This document shows, one piece after another, positions 47,915 through 58,900 of a DNA stretch of 64,000 nt. Below the pieces are notes generated by a model that saw only the letters and a list, made by a program, of their open reading frames with translations, did no database searches and had not been told where the DNA came from. The translations under genes and the position numbers were made by a program. Source of the stretch: Arthrobacter pascens (GTDB lineage: Bacteria > Actinomycetota > Actinomycetes > Actinomycetales > Micrococcaceae); contig NZ_JAUSWY010000001.1 of the NCBI RefSeq assembly GCF_030815585.1, forward strand, positions 2,604,001 through 2,668,000, given 5' to 3'. Positions within the stretch are counted from its first letter, which is position 1. Each line of letters begins with the position of its first letter.

Positions 47915-49255
47915 CTAGAGGATGCCGAGGTTGCGCTGCAGTTCGTAGGGCGTCACCTGGAGCCGGTAGTCCTGCCATTCGGCGCGCTTGTTGCGCAGGA
48001 AGTGCTCGAAGACCTGTTCCCCGAGGATTTGCGGCAAGAGCTCGGATTCCTCCATCGAGCGGATGGCATCGTGGAGGCTTGCCGGCAGGGGGTCGTGTCC
48101 CATGGCGCGGCGTTCGGCGGAGCTCAATGACCAGACGTCGTCCTCGGCAGCTGCCGGCAGCTCGTAACCCTCTTCGATCCCCTTCAGGCCTGCACCCAGC
48201 AGCACTGCGTAGGCGAGGTACGGGTTGGCAGCGGAATCGATGCCACGGTATTCGATGCGCGCTGACTGGCCCTTGCCGGGCTTGTACAGCGGTACGCGGA
48301 CCAACGCCGACCGGTTGTTGTGACCCCAGCTCAGGTAGCTAGGTGCTTCCCCGCCGCCCCAGAGCCGCTTGTAGGAATTAACGAACTGGTTGGTCACAGC
48401 CGTGAACTCAGGAGCGTGCTTGAGGATGCCGGCGATGAACTGCCGGGCCGTCTTGGACAGCTGGAACTCCGTGCCTGCCTCATAGAACGCGTTGGTGTCG
48501 CCCTCGAACAGCGAGAAGTGCGTGTGCATGCCGGAGCCCGGGTGAGCCGTAAAGGGCTTGGGCATAAAGGTTGCATAGGTGCCTTGCTGCAGGGCGACTT
48601 CCTTGATGACTGTGCGGAACGTCATGATGTTGTCCGCGGTCTGCAGGGCATCCGCATAGCGGAGGTCGATCTCGTTCTGGCCCGGACCTGCTTCATGGTG
48701 GCTGAACTCCACCGAAATGCCCACGGACTCCAGCATGGTCACCGCAGTGCGGCGGAAGTCCTGCGCTACGCCGCCGGGCACATGGTCAAAGTAGCCGCCC
48801 TCGTCCACGGGAATCGGCGAGCCGTCAGGGCCCGGTTCCTGGGACTTGAGCAGGTAGAATTCGATTTCCGGATGCGTGTAGCACGTGAAGCCCATGTCGG
48901 CGGCCTTGGCCAAATTGCGCTTGAGGACGTTCCGGGGGTCGGCCGCGGACGGTTCGCCGTCAGGGGTCAGGATGTCGCAGAACATCCGGGAGGTCTGCTC
49001 CGTCTCACCTCGCCATGGCAGGATCTGGAAGGTTGAGGGGTCCGGCTGGGCCAGCATGTCGGATTCGAAGACCCGGGCCAGTCCTTCAATAGAGGACCCG
49101 TCAAAGCCCAGGCCTTCCTCGAAGGCACCCTCGACCTCGGCCGGGGCAAGTGCCACCGACTTGAGCGAACCCACGACGTCGGTGAACCACAAACGTACGA
49201 ACCGTACGTCGCGCTCTTCGATTGTGCGCAGGACAAACTCTTGCTGGCGGTCCAT
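47915..49255 (-). CDS. glnA2: type I glutamine synthetase paralogue GlnA2
   Basis: A 446-residue GSI, the length of mycobacterial GlnA2. Catalytic segments are present (THPEIEFYLL, HPGSGMHTHFSLF, HNNRSALVRVP). At the adenylylation position the sequence is DDVWSLSSAERR with Trp in place of Tyr, so GlnE cannot adenylylate it there. The ATG at 49255 has an AGAGG-type site; an in-frame ATG seven codons upstream is less likely. It is the first gene of the glnA2-glnE operon. Confidence 0.95.
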   Translation of the reverse strand: MDRQQEFVLRTIEERDVRFVRLWFTDVVGSLKSVALAPAEVEGAFEEGLGFDGSSIEGLARVFESDMLAQPDPSTFQILPWRGETEQTSRMFCDILTPDGEPSAADPRNVLKRNLAKAADMGFTCYTHPEIEFYLLKSQEPGPDGSPIPVDEGGYFDHVPGGVAQDFRRTAVTMLESVGISVEFSHHEAGPGQNEIDLRYADALQTADNIMTFRTVIKEVALQQGTYATFMPKPFTAHPGSGMHTHFSLFEGDTNAFYEAGTEFQLSKTARQFIAGILKHAPEFTAVTNQFVNSYKRLWGGGEAPSYLSWGHNNRSALVRVPLYKPGKGQSARIEYRGIDSAANPYLAYAVLLGAGLKGIEEGYELPAAAEDDVWSLSSAERRAMGHDPLPASLHDAIRSMEESELLPQILGEQVFEHFLRNKRAEWQDYRLQVTPYELQRNLGIL

Positions 49256-49521
49256 GATGGCCTCTTCTCCGGTCAAACGTTCACACTCCGGGTCCGCAGA
49301 GGGGGAAGCCGGAAGCAGTTCACAATCACCTTACTAAGCAATCGGCGCCGATGCGGGAGCCGGCGCTCCTCGTAACATAGCGTTAATACCGGAACAGCGC
49401 CCACAAGGCTGAACGCCGGTGCCGGAACGGCACCGTGCCGGTCCCGGAATATGACGGGAATCACCCGTAGGGCGCCGGTCGGCGGTAGCTAGGACGGCGA
49501 GTACCGCATTACGCTCTTGCC

Positions 49522-50427
49522 ATGGCCTCAAGCAATAGCTCTGACTCACGCGCGTCCGCTGAAGTACCCGCACCCTACGGAAACGGATCTGCGCAGGTGC
49601 AGCCGGCGCCGTCGGAATCCGCCGCCAAGCCGGCACCCAGGGTCCGCATCCACCACCTCCAGCAGGCCAAGCTGGACGGTACGCGTTTTGCGATGCTGAC
49701 CGCGTATGAGCAGTACACCGCGGAGATCTTTGACCAGGCAGGCATTGAGGTGCTTCTGGTGGGTGATTCAGCGTCCAACAACGTTTTTGCCAACGAAACC
49801 AGCCTGCCGGTCACGGTGGATGAACTCCTCCCGCTGTGCCGGGCTGTGGCGCGATCCACCAAACGCGCCCTGGTGGTGGCCGACCTGCCCTTCGGCAGCT
49901 ACGAGGTGTCAGCGCAGCAGGGAGTCGCCACCGGTGTCCGCTTCCTCAAAGAGGGGCTGGTGCATGCCGTCAAGATCGAAGGCGGCAAGTTCTACGCCGA
50001 GACGGTCCGGGCCATGGTCCAGGCCGGCATTCCCGTCATGGCACACATCGGCTTCACCCCGCAGAGCGAGCACGTACTCGGCGGTTACCGGGTGCAGGGC
50101 CGCGGCGATGATGCGCAGCGGCTGATCGACGACGCCGTGGCGCTGGCCGAGGCCGGGGCGTTCTGCGTGTTGATGGAAATGGTTCCCGCGGACACCGCCG
50201 CTGCCGTTGATGCGGCCGTCAGTGTTCCCACCGTCGGCATCGGCGCGGGCAACGCCACCACCGGGCAGGTGCTGGTCTGGCAGGACATGGCCGGCCTGCG
50301 GGGCGGCCGGATGGCGAAGTTCGTCAAGCAGTACGCGGACCTCCGCACCACGCTCAACGATGCTGCGAGGGCCTACGGCGACGACGTCCGGTCAGGCCAG
50401 TTCCCCGGACCGGAGCACTCCTTCTAG
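49522..50427 (+). CDS. panB: 3-methyl-2-oxobutanoate hydroxymethyltransferase
   Basis: First step of pantothenate synthesis: transfers a hydroxymethyl group from methylene-THF to alpha-ketoisovalerate. The 301-residue product has an extra disordered N-terminus (about 35 residues, Ser/Ala/Pro rich) before the TIM barrel. Signatures: [29 protein letters not shown] (metal Asp), [28 protein letters not shown] and [10 protein letters not shown] hairpin follows the gene. Confidence 0.94.
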   Translation: MASSNSSDSRASAEVPAPYGNGSAQVQPAPSESAAKPAPRVRIHHLQQAKLDGTRFAMLTAYEQYTAEIFDQAGIEVLLVGDSASNNVFANETSLPVTVDELLPLCRAVARSTKRALVVADLPFGSYEVSAQQGVATGVRFLKEGLVHAVKIEGGKFYAETVRAMVQAGIPVMAHIGFTPQSEHVLGGYRVQGRGDDAQRLIDDAVALAEAGAFCVLMEMVPADTAAAVDAAVSVPTVGIGAGNATTGQVLVWQDMAGLRGGRMAKFVKQYADLRTTLNDAARAYGDDVRSGQFPGPEHSF

Positions 50428-50432
50428 TTCCG

Positions 50433-50453
50433 TGCCTCCAGCTCCTGGAGGCA
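50433..50453. terminator. hairpin between convergent panB and the SPOR-like gene
   Basis: Nine-bp perfect arms TGCCTCCAG / CTGGAGGCA with a three-base loop just after the panB stop. It lacks a T-tract but lies between convergent genes. Confidence 0.5.
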
Positions 50454-50494
50454 GGCGGAGGATTCGACCGCCGACGGCGCCAGCAGCACCGGCT

Positions 50495-50659
50495 TCACTC
50501 GTCGTCGTCGCCCTTTTCCCAGGCTTCGTTGCGGGCCCGCACCTTCTCCAGGGCGTGCTCGGCCTCTTCCCGTGTCTTGTACGGGCCTATCAGCTGGCTC
50601 CAGTCCGAGAGGGCGTCCTCTTCCACTTCGTGGGTGTTCACGTTGTACCAGTACTCAGT
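50495..50659 (-). CDS. small SPOR-like protein
   Basis: A 54-residue acidic protein: [20 protein letters not shown] ... [20 protein letters not shown]. The last part is the beta-alpha pattern of SPOR repeats. A protein of this kind is commonly encoded beside map in Arthrobacter and other actinobacteria. Function unknown. ATG 50659 has GGAAC-type upstream sequence. Confidence 0.8.
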   Translation of the reverse strand, partial: TEYWYNVNTHEVEEDALSDWSQLIGPYKTREEAEHALEKVRARNEAWEKGDDDE

Positions 50660-50796
50660 CATCGTTGTTCCTCGTTCCGACGGTAGGTTCCGGCTGCGGG
50701 GCGCCGCTGCGTGGTCCACGTAACGTAAACCCCTACGCGGACCCGGTTGCGGCCCCCAGTTACATGGCGTTCTGCGGTGCCTTATATGATCAATCT

Positions 50797-51675
50797 ATGC
50801 CTTCCCTAGCCTCGACTGCACCCACCGGCACCCTCACCCAGGGAACCGTCAGCCCGCAGCGCCCCGTTCCGGCATCCATCCCGCGTCCCGAGTACGTAGG
50901 CAAGCCCGGCCCGGCCAAGTTCACCGGCTCCGAGGTCAAGTCCGCCGAAACCATCGAAAAGATCCGAATCGCCAGCAAGATCGCGGCCCAGGCCATCGTT
51001 GAGGTGGGGAAGCACATCAAACCAGGCGTCACCACCGACCAGCTGGATAAGGTAGGCCACGAATTCCTCCTGGACCACAAGGCGTACCCGTCCACTCTCG
51101 GTTACCGGGGATTCCCGAAGTCCCTCTGTTCCTCCTTGAATGAAGTCATCTGCCACGGCATACCTGATACCACCGTGGTCCAGGACGGCGACATCCTCAA
51201 TATCGACATCACCGCCTTCATCAACGGTGTGCATGGCGACACCAACTACACGTTCCTGGCAGGCGACGTCGACGAGGAATCGCGCCTGCTGGTGGAACGC
51301 ACGCAGGAGTCGCTTAACCGGGCCATCAAGGCTGTGGCGCCGGGCCGTGAAATCAACGTCATCGGCCGCGCCATCCAGTCCTATGCCAAACGGTTCGGCT
51401 ACGGTGTGGTGCGGGACTTCACCGGCCACGGCGTCGGCGAAGCCTTCCATACCGGCCTGATCATCCCGCACTACGATGCGGCCCCGGCCTACAACACGGT
51501 GATCGAGGCAGGCATGGTCTTCACCATTGAGCCCATGCTGACCCTCGGCACCGTGGAATGGGACATGTGGCCTGACGACTGGACAGTTGTCACCCGCGAC
51601 CGCAAGCGGTCTGCCCAGTTCGAACATACGCTGCTGGTGACCGAGACCGGCGCCGAGATCCTGACCCTGCCCTGA
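50797..51675 (+). CDS. map: type I methionine aminopeptidase
   Basis: Removes the initiator Met from new proteins. In the 293-residue product residues about 45-290 form the pita-bread fold; metal ligands lie in [20 protein letters not shown] (two Asp), [11 protein letters not shown] (His), FTIEPML (Glu) and near the end ([10 protein letters not shown]). The N-terminal extension (Pro/Thr rich) contains a [12 protein letters not shown] segment typical of actinobacterial MapA-type enzymes. The ATG at 50797 begins this extension. Confidence 0.95.
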   Translation: MPSLASTAPTGTLTQGTVSPQRPVPASIPRPEYVGKPGPAKFTGSEVKSAETIEKIRIASKIAAQAIVEVGKHIKPGVTTDQLDKVGHEFLLDHKAYPSTLGYRGFPKSLCSSLNEVICHGIPDTTVVQDGDILNIDITAFINGVHGDTNYTFLAGDVDEESRLLVERTQESLNRAIKAVAPGREINVIGRAIQSYAKRFGYGVVRDFTGHGVGEAFHTGLIIPHYDAAPAYNTVIEAGMVFTIEPMLTLGTVEWDMWPDDWTVVTRDRKRSAQFEHTLLVTETGAEILTLP

Positions 51676-51746
51676 TCAAGCCCTGAACGCGGTCAGCCGT
51701 CCGGCCGACCTACCCCTGCCCGCCCACTGCCACGAACGGAACCACA

Positions 51747-52550
51747 TTGGCCAAGAAGGACGAGAAGTCGCACAAGAACGCCCCGCTGATCGGCATCGAC
51801 ATCGGCGGCACGGGAATCAAGGGCGGCATTGTCGACCTGAAAAAGGGCAAGCTCCTGGGTGAACGGTTCCGCGTGCCCACCCCGCAGCCAGCCACTCCGG
51901 AGGCCGTTGCGGAAGTGGTGGCGAAAGTAGTGGCGGAGCTCTCCGCCCGCCCGGAGGCTCCGGAGGCCGGTTCGCCCGTTGGCGTCACGTTCCCCGGCAT
52001 CATCCAGCACGGGGTGGTCCACTCGGCGGCCAACGTGGACAAGAGCTGGCTCAACACCGACATCGATGCCCTCCTCACCCTGCGGCTGGGCCGGCCGGTG
52101 GAGGTCATTAACGACGCCGACGCCGCCGGACTCGCGGAGGCCCGCTACGGCGCCGGTGCGGGAGTGGACGGAACTGTCCTGGTGATCACGCTCGGTACGG
52201 GGATAGGCTCTGCCTTCATCTTCGACGGCAGGCTTGTTCCCAACGCGGAGCTCGGCCACCTTGAAATCGACGGCTTTGACGCCGAAAGCAAGGCCTCGGC
52301 GGTGGCGCGTGAGCGGGACGGCCTGAGCTGGGACGAATACAGCGTGCTGCTGCAGCGCTACTTCTCCCACGTGGAGTTCCTCTTCTCCCCCGAGCTGTTC
52401 ATCGTGGGCGGCGGCATCTCCAAGCGGGCCGACGAGTACCTGCCGAACCTGAAGCTCCGCACGCCCATCGTTCCGGCCAAGCTGAAGAATGAAGCAGGCA
52501 TTGTTGGTGCGGCCATCGAAATCGCCATCAAGCACAAGCTCACCAAGTAA
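51747..52550 (+). CDS. ppgK: polyphosphate glucokinase
   Basis: A 267-residue ROK-type kinase that phosphorylates glucose with polyphosphate or ATP, as typical of actinobacteria. Phosphate loop [12 protein letters not shown], second phosphate motif LGTGIGSAF, catalytic Asp in [12 protein letters not shown], and [11 protein letters not shown]. The start is TTG at 51747. It follows map in the same direction with a 71-base gap and ends at a convergent terminator. Confidence 0.94.
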   Translation: MAKKDEKSHKNAPLIGIDIGGTGIKGGIVDLKKGKLLGERFRVPTPQPATPEAVAEVVAKVVAELSARPEAPEAGSPVGVTFPGIIQHGVVHSAANVDKSWLNTDIDALLTLRLGRPVEVINDADAAGLAEARYGAGAGVDGTVLVITLGTGIGSAFIFDGRLVPNAELGHLEIDGFDAESKASAVARERDGLSWDEYSVLLQRYFSHVEFLFSPELFIVGGGISKRADEYLPNLKLRTPIVPAKLKNEAGIVGAAIEIAIKHKLTK

Positions 52551-52635
52551 CCGTTGGATGTTCGTACCGGTGGCGCCGCCGGTGTCATGATCGTCACCGG
52601 CGCCAGCCGTGGCACCGGCGCGCAATAGCCTGGTG

Positions 52636-52675
52636 CCGGTGGTGGCTGCGGCTTCCCCTCCGCTGCCACCACCGG
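52636..52675. terminator. bidirectional terminator between ppgK and nrdR
   Basis: CCGGTGGTGGC and GCCACCACCGG arms with an extra GCGG/CCGC inner stem. It lies just after the nrdR stop and 85 bases after ppgK, ending both convergent genes. Confidence 0.7.
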
Positions 52676-52678
52676 AGA

Positions 52679-53185
52679 CTAGAGGGGGCTCTTCTCCGAG
52701 CTCTTCGAGCTTTTTTCGGCAACGTCCTTGGTTCCCTCTTCCGACTCATGGCGGAGAAGTGAAATGGCCGTCTCGAAGTCGTCGAGTGATTCGAAAGCCT
52801 GATAGACGCTGGCGAAGCGGAGGTAGGCTACCTGGTCGAGCTTCTGTAAAGGACCCAGGATGGCCAGGCCTACCTCGTGGGCGTCAATTTCGGCGGCACC
52901 CGAGGCCCGGATCTGCTCCTCGACTTCCTGCGCCAGAAGGGCAAGATCGTCCTCACTGACAGGGCGTCCCTGGCACGCTTTCCGTACGCCGTTGATGACC
53001 TTGCTCCGGCTGAAGGGCTCGCCGACGCCCGAGCGCTTGATCACGGAGAGGCTGGTGGTTTCGACAGTGGTAAACCTGCGGCCGCACTCAGGGCACTGCC
53101 TGCGGCGCCTGATGGCGGAGCCATCGTCAGCCATGCGGCTGTCCACTACCCGGGAGTCCGGATTGCGGCAGAACGGACAGTACAT
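52679..53185 (-). CDS. nrdR: transcriptional repressor NrdR
   Basis: Represses ribonucleotide reductase genes according to ATP/dATP. In the 168-residue product the N-terminal zinc ribbon has [16 protein letters not shown] and [15 protein letters not shown] (four Cys), followed by the ATP-cone ([20 protein letters not shown]). An acidic/Ser tail follows. Two NrdR-like boxes lie upstream, so it probably controls itself. Confidence 0.96.
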   Translation of the reverse strand: MYCPFCRNPDSRVVDSRMADDGSAIRRRRQCPECGRRFTTVETTSLSVIKRSGVGEPFSRSKVINGVRKACQGRPVSEDDLALLAQEVEEQIRASGAAEIDAHEVGLAILGPLQKLDQVAYLRFASVYQAFESLDDFETAISLLRHESEEGTKDVAEKSSKSSEKSPL

Positions 53186-53276
53186 GGCGTCCCTCTCTCG
53201 CTTTCTCCCAAGCCGGTTGGCCCTGCCCGTTCCCAGGGCGGGCCATGTGGACCGATCTTCAGCTACCAGTCTACGA

Positions 53277-53318
53277 CTACATGTAGCGTAATCACAAGCT
53301 TGTAATTACCACATGTAG
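53277..53318. promoter_or_regulatory. paired NrdR-like boxes upstream of nrdR
   Basis: CTACATGTAG (53277-53286, perfect palindrome) and its near copy CCACATGTAG (53309-53318), starting 32 bases apart, about three helical turns. Both fit the NrdR core CwAtATaTwG with small changes. Between them lies another palindrome centred on ACAAGCTTGT (53294-53303). Confidence 0.6.
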
Positions 53319-53345
53319 TGCCTGAAAGCGATAATGCCGGTGCAG

Positions 53346-54722
53346 TCAGCGGGCCTGCTCGAACCGAACCGTCACGGCTTCGCCGTGGGCCGGAAGGTCC
53401 TCAGCGCCGGACAGGCTGACGATGTGCCCGCTGACCTCCTGCAGTGCGGTCCTGCTGTAGTTGATCACCTGGATGGCGCGCAGGAAGGTGGTGACATTCA
53501 GGCCCGACGAAAACGCCGCCGTTCCGCTGGTGGGCAGCACGTGGTTGGATCCCGCGCAATAGTCCCCCAGGCTGACGGGACTGTAGTCGCCCACGAAGAT
53601 GGCGCCGGCGTTCCGTATCCGGGCAGCCACGGCGGCCGCGTCCACGGTCATGATTTCCAGGTGTTCAGCCGCGTACGCGTCACATGCCGCGATGCCCTGC
53701 TCCAGGTCCTCCACCAGGACAACGCCCGACTGGGGACCGGACAGTGCCTCATAAACACGCTGTGAGTGCTTGGTGGCTGCCGCCTGCCGGTCCAGTTCCC
53801 GCCGCACAGCCGCGGCAAGCTCCTCGGAATCCGTGACCAGCACGGAAGCGGCCTTGGGATCGTGTTCGGCTTGGCTGATCAGGTCCGCGGCCACCAAGGC
53901 AGGCTGCGCGGAGGAGTCCGCCAGGATGGCGATTTCCGTGGTGCCGGCCTCGGAATCGATTCCTACAACACCCTTGACCAGGCGCTTCGCCGTTGCCACA
54001 AAAATGTTTCCGGGCCCTGTGACCACGTCGACGGGCTCCAGCGCCCGGCCTGCGTCCGTGGCGTCCACCCCATACGCGAAGGCAGCGACGGCCTGGGCAC
54101 CGCCGATTGCGTACACTTCGTCGATGCCCAGCAGGGCGGCCGCCGCCAGGATGGTTGGGTGCGGCAGGCCGCCGAAATCCTTCTGTGGGGGCGACGCGAG
54201 GGCGATGGACTCCACTCCCGCAGCCAGCGCGGGAACCACGTTCATGATCACCGACGACGGGTAGACGGCCAGGCCGCCGGGGACGTAAAGTCCGACCCGC
54301 GCAACAGGCACCCAGTTCTGGCTCACCAGGGCACCGTCGCCAAGTTCGACGTCGATATTCCGGGGACGCTGCCCGTCAGCGAAACGCCGTGCTCGGCTGA
54401 TGGACTCTTCAAGCGCCCTACGGACGGCCGGATCCAGCTCATCCAGCGCGCGGGCCAAAGCTTCGGCCGGTACGAGCGGGTGCTCCTGGTCGACGCCGTC
54501 GAACCGCTGCGCAAGGTCGCTGAGGGCCGCAAAGCCGCGCTGGCGGACGTCAGCGATGATGTCCAGGACTGTCTGCTCGGCATCTGCCACCGTCCGGTGC
54601 TGTGCCCGGGGAACAGCGGCGCGCAATCCGGCGAGTGTCAGGCCCCTTCCCCGGAGATCAACTGTTCGGAAGCTGACGGCCGCGGCGGGAGGGGTGGCAG
54701 GAAACTCAGGAGAAATGGTCAC
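53346..54722 (-). CDS. hisD: histidinol dehydrogenase
   Basis: Last two oxidation steps of histidine synthesis, NAD- and Zn-dependent. The 458-residue product carries [20 protein letters not shown], the signature [29 protein letters not shown], and [11 protein letters not shown]. Its stop lies 160 bases before the nrdR start. The rest of the his operon is not nearby. Confidence 0.97.
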   Translation of the reverse strand: MTISPEFPATPPAAAVSFRTVDLRGRGLTLAGLRAAVPRAQHRTVADAEQTVLDIIADVRQRGFAALSDLAQRFDGVDQEHPLVPAEALARALDELDPAVRRALEESISRARRFADGQRPRNIDVELGDGALVSQNWVPVARVGLYVPGGLAVYPSSVIMNVVPALAAGVESIALASPPQKDFGGLPHPTILAAAALLGIDEVYAIGGAQAVAAFAYGVDATDAGRALEPVDVVTGPGNIFVATAKRLVKGVVGIDSEAGTTEIAILADSSAQPALVAADLISQAEHDPKAASVLVTDSEELAAAVRRELDRQAAATKHSQRVYEALSGPQSGVVLVEDLEQGIAACDAYAAEHLEIMTVDAAAVAARIRNAGAIFVGDYSPVSLGDYCAGSNHVLPTSGTAAFSSGLNVTTFLRAIQVINYSRTALQEVSGHIVSLSGAEDLPAHGEAVTVRFEQAR

Positions 54723-54731
54723 CGGCTCATT

Positions 54732-55280
54732 TTACGCGTCCGGCGCTGCGGTTCCGGATAACGGGGCGCCGCCACTGTGGCTGCCTGTCCCGTCCGGCGC
54801 CCGCCTCAGCTCGTTGAGCAGGCTGATGGCAAAAACGGAGACGGCGGTGGCTGCCGGCCAAACCAGGACCACGGCCATGGATCGCAACGAAAAGGCAACG
54901 CTCGCGTTGGCGGAAGTATCCGCGGGGGCGCCCCATACCTGGCCCGCGAAGACGCCCGCCTGCCACGCTATAACGGCCCCTGCAAGACCGCCGGCAAGGC
55001 CAAGGGCCAGGACCAGTTGGGGGGAACTGCGGGGTTTGTCCATGAGGAATACGGCCACCACACAGCCGGCAAAGACAAAGAGGCCGGCGAGGGTCAGGTC
55101 CCGCGGCAGCCAGACCTCGGGGTTCGCCCCACTCCCGAGCGATGGGTCGCGTGTGATGAGGTTAAGGCCGCCGGGAGCCAGCAGCCACCACAGCAACCCC
55201 ACGGGAACTCCGGCTGCCGCCGCAGCAGCAAACCACCTCCACGGCAGCGGGACGGATCGCCGGTGGGTACGTTGTGTCAT
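54732..55280 (-). CDS. hypothetical integral membrane protein
   Basis: A 182-residue protein with about four transmembrane segments: FAAAAAAGVPVGLLWWLLAP, LTLAGLFVFAGCVVAVFLM, LVLALGLAGGLAGAVIAW and AVVLVWPAATAVSVFAISLL. The residues around LITRDPSLGSGANPEVWLPR form an extracellular loop. It lies nine bases upstream of hisD in the same direction, so they are likely cotranscribed. Function unknown. Confidence 0.78.
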   Translation of the reverse strand: MTQRTHRRSVPLPWRWFAAAAAAGVPVGLLWWLLAPGGLNLITRDPSLGSGANPEVWLPRDLTLAGLFVFAGCVVAVFLMDKPRSSPQLVLALGLAGGLAGAVIAWQAGVFAGQVWGAPADTSANASVAFSLRSMAVVLVWPAATAVSVFAISLLNELRRAPDGTGSHSGGAPLSGTAAPDA

Positions 55281-55418
55281 GAAACAAACCTTAACAAATG
55301 TTCAAGCCTCTCAACCAAAGGACGTGGCGGGTAAAAGGATTCCCCGGTGCGGCAACGGCCCCATACTCTTGAAGGCAGAGTCCAGTCTCATTCAGAAACA
55401 CCAGGGAGTTCGTTAACC

Positions 55419-55919
55419 GTGACCGCAGACCCCGCCCCATTCGAGCGTACATTCAAGGAAATGTTCCGGCGCCACGCAGCGGGCGTCGCCATCATTACCG
55501 TGAACTACCAGGGCGAGCCCTACGGCTTTACCGCGACATCCGTGGCGTCCCTTTCAGCCCAGCCGCCACGCTTCACGTTTAATATGGCGCGCAGCTCCAG
55601 TTCGTGGCCGGCGGTGGCCAACACCACGCATATCGGCTTGCACATGCTGGGCCTGGATAACCAGGAGCTCGCCGATCGTTTCGCCAAGACAAAGGACCGC
55701 TTCGGTGGGGACCACTGGGAGCTTGGCCCGCACGACGTTCCCGTCCTGAAGGATGTGGCCGGCTGGCTGATCGGCAAGATCCAAATGCGCCTCTCGTTCG
55801 AGAACAACGCCGTGGTGGTTGTTGAGGTGGTGGACGGACAGGTGGGAGAGGACGGTTCACCGCTGCTTTACCACGCCGGCGGCTACAGCCAGCCCGCGCC
55901 GCTGGACTACGAAATTTAG
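55419..55919 (+). CDS. flavin reductase family protein
   Basis: A 166-residue FMN-binding split-barrel protein: RRHAAGVAIITVNYQGEPYG, FTATSVASLSAQPPRFTFN (flavin-binding motif with Ser-Leu), HIGLHMLGLDNQELADRFA and the C-terminal LLYHAGGYSQ. It probably reduces flavin for a partner oxygenase that is not in the window. The GTG at 55419 has GGGAG upstream; the frame is open further upstream. Confidence 0.88.
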   Translation: MTADPAPFERTFKEMFRRHAAGVAIITVNYQGEPYGFTATSVASLSAQPPRFTFNMARSSSSWPAVANTTHIGLHMLGLDNQELADRFAKTKDRFGGDHWELGPHDVPVLKDVAGWLIGKIQMRLSFENNAVVVVEVVDGQVGEDGSPLLYHAGGYSQPAPLDYEI

Positions 55920-55934
55920 CAGCCGCCGAACTCC

Positions 55935-55960
55935 GCTAGCCGGCAGGTCTGCCGGCTAGC
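55935..55960. terminator. perfect palindromic terminator overlapping the dnaE stop
   Basis: Twelve-bp perfect arms GCTAGCCGGCAG / CTGCCGGCTAGC with a two-base centre. The dnaE stop codon (55956-55958) is inside the right arm, and the flavin reductase stop is 16 bases to the left, so one structure serves both convergent genes. Confidence 0.7.
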
Positions 55961-58900
55961 TATCCAGGCAGGTCGGGCCGAGGAGCACCTTGAGGTCTCC
56001 GAACAGTGACGGGCTGGGATTGACCCTTAGGTGGACGGGCAGCCCCATGACCTCCATCCGGGTGTCGCCCTGCAGCTGCAGGCGGACCTCGGAGGTGCCG
56101 CGGTGGGTCCGCAGGACATCGCCCAGCTCGGTCACCACCGCTTCGGTGGCCTTATGGGTCTGCATGGTGATGACCACGGGACCGTTCATGTTGTCGCTGA
56201 GGTCCGGGACGGACAGTTCCATGCAGTTCAGGGTGACCGCGCCGTCGTCGCGCCGCTGCAGCCTGCCTTTGACCACAACGATCAGGTCCTCGGCCAGCAC
56301 CGAGGCGATGGGGCCATACACCTGGCCGAAGAACATGACCTCCATGGAGCCGCCCAGGTCTTCGATTTCGGCACGGGCGTAAGCGTTGCCGCTGGCCTTG
56401 GCGATGCGGCGGCTCAGCGAGGTGATCATTCCGGAGATGGTGATGATGGCGCCGTCGTGCGGGCCGTCCTCGGCAATCACCGACGTGATGGACTGGTCCG
56501 CGTGCTGGCTCAGCACCCCCTCCAGGCCCTGCAGCGGATGGTCGGAGACGTAGAGACCCAGCATGTCACGTTCGAAGGACAGCTTGTCCTTCTTCTCCCA
56601 CTCGGGAAGTTCCGGGATCTCGATGGTCAGTGACGCCTCGGACTCGGCCTCCTCAAACCCCGCGAAGAGGTCGAACTGGCCGATGGCCTCGTTGCGTTTG
56701 AGGGTGATGACCGAGTCGATGGCCTCTTCGTGGATCATCACCAGGGCGCGGCGGTGGTGATTGAGCGAGTCGAATGCCCCGGCTTTGATCAGGGATTCGA
56801 TGGTCCGCTTGTTGCAGACCACTGCCGGGACTTTCATGAGGAAGTCCTTGAACGAGGTGTAGGCCCCCTCACTCTCCCGGGCAGCCACCATTGCCTGGAC
56901 CACGTTGGAACCGACGTTCCGGATGGCACCCATGCCGAAGCGGATATCGTTTCCCACCGGCGTAAAGTTCAGCGAGGACTCGTTGACGTCCGGCGGGAGC
57001 ACCGTGATGCCCATGCGGCGGCACTCGTTGAGGTAGATCGCGGACTTGTCCTTGTCGTCGCCCACGGACGTCAGCAATGCTGCCATGTACTCCGGCGCGT
57101 AGTGGGCCTTCAGGTAAGCGGTCCAATACGAAATCACACCGTAAGCTGCCGAGTGTGCCTTGTTGAAGGCGTAGTCCGAGAATGGCAGCAGGATGTCCCA
57201 GAGGGTCTTCACGGCCTCCATGGAGTAGCCGTTGTCCTGCATGCCCTGCGAGAATCCGGCGAACTGCTTGTCCAGCTCTGATTTCTTCTTCTTGCCCATA
57301 GCGCGGCGGAGGATGTCGGCCTGGCCGAGGGAATATCCGGCAAGCTTCTGCGCTACGGCCATGACCTGTTCCTGGTACACGATCAGGCCATAAGTCCCGC
57401 CGAGGATTTCGGCGAGCGGTTCCTTGAGCTCCGGGTGGATCGGAATGACTTCCTGGATCCCGTTCTTGCGCAGGGCGTAGTCGTTGTGCGCGTTGGCGCC
57501 CATGGGGCCGGGACGGTAGAGGGCCAGGACGGCGGAAATGTCTTCGAAGTTGTCAGGCTTCATCAACTTGAGCAGGGAACGCATCGGCCCGCCGTCGAGC
57601 TGGAACACGCCCAGGGTGTCGCCCCGGGCCAGCAACTCGTAGGACGGGGCGTCATCAAGGGCCAGGCTGTCCAGGTCCAGGTCGTGGCCGCGGTTGAGCT
57701 TGATGTTCTCCAGGGCGTCGGAAATGATCGTGAGGTTCCGCAGGCCCAGGAAGTCCATCTTGATCAGGCCCAGGCCCTCGCAGGTGGGGTAATCGAACTG
57801 CGTGATCACCTGGCCGTCCTGGATGCGCCGCATGATGGGGATGACATCGATGATGGGGTCCGATGACATGATGACGCCGGCGGCGTGCACGCCCCACTGG
57901 CGCTTCAGTCCTTCGATACCCAGGGCCGTCTCGAAGACCTTGGCTGCTTCCGGGTCCGTTCCGATGAGCTGGCGGAAGTCGCCGGCCTCGCTGTACCGCT
58001 TGGAGTCCTTGTTCTGGATGTCGGCCAACGGAATGTCCTTGGCCATTACTGCCGGAGGCAGCGCCTTGGTCAGCTGCTCGCCCATGCTGAACGGATAGCC
58101 CAGCACACGGGAAGAGTCCTTGAGCGCCTGCTTGGTCTTGATGGTGCCGTAGGTGACGATCATGGCTACGCGCTCGTCACCGTATTTGCGAGTGACGTAG
58201 TCGATGACCTCGGAGCGGCGCCGGTCATCGAAGTCGACGTCGAAGTCAGGCATGGAGACGCGGTCCGGGTTAAGGAAGCGCTCGAAGATCAGTCCATGGT
58301 GCAGCGGATCAAGGTCGGTGATGCGCATGGCGTAGGCCACCATGGAGCCGGCACCGGAGCCACGGCCCGGTCCAACGCGGATGCCGTTGTTCTTCGCCCA
58401 GTTGATGAAGTCGGCCACCACCAGGAAGTACCCCGGGAACCCCATGGAGGTGATGACTTCCAGCTCGTAGTCCGCCTGCGTGCGGACCTTGTCCGGGACA
58501 CCACCCGGGTACCGGAAGTCCAGTCCGGCGGCCACTTCCTTGACCAGCCAGGACGTTTCGTCCTCACCCGGCGGGCAGGGGAACCGCGGCATGTAGTTGG
58601 CCCCTGTATTGAACGAGACTTCGCAGCGCTCGGCGATCAGCAGCGTGTTGTCGCACGCCTCAGGGTGGTCCCTGAACAGCTCCCGCATCTCCTGGGGCGA
58701 CTTGAGGTAATAGCCGCTGCCGGAGAACGCGAACCGGGATCCGCCGTTGTCATACGTGGGCTCCAGCAGGGTGGAACCTGATTGGATGGCCAGCAGTGCC
58801 TCGTGGGCCTTGGCGTCGTGCTCGTGCGTGTAGTGAAGATCATTCGTCGCCACCAGGGGCAGTTTGAGTTCCTTCGCGAGCCGCAGCAAGTCCCCGGTGA

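Noticed and set aside
49256..49521. Possible GlnR box between glnA2 and panB (GTAAC near 49375)
   Set aside because: Only one half-element matches; the six-base spaced partner reads TTAAT and not GAAAC.
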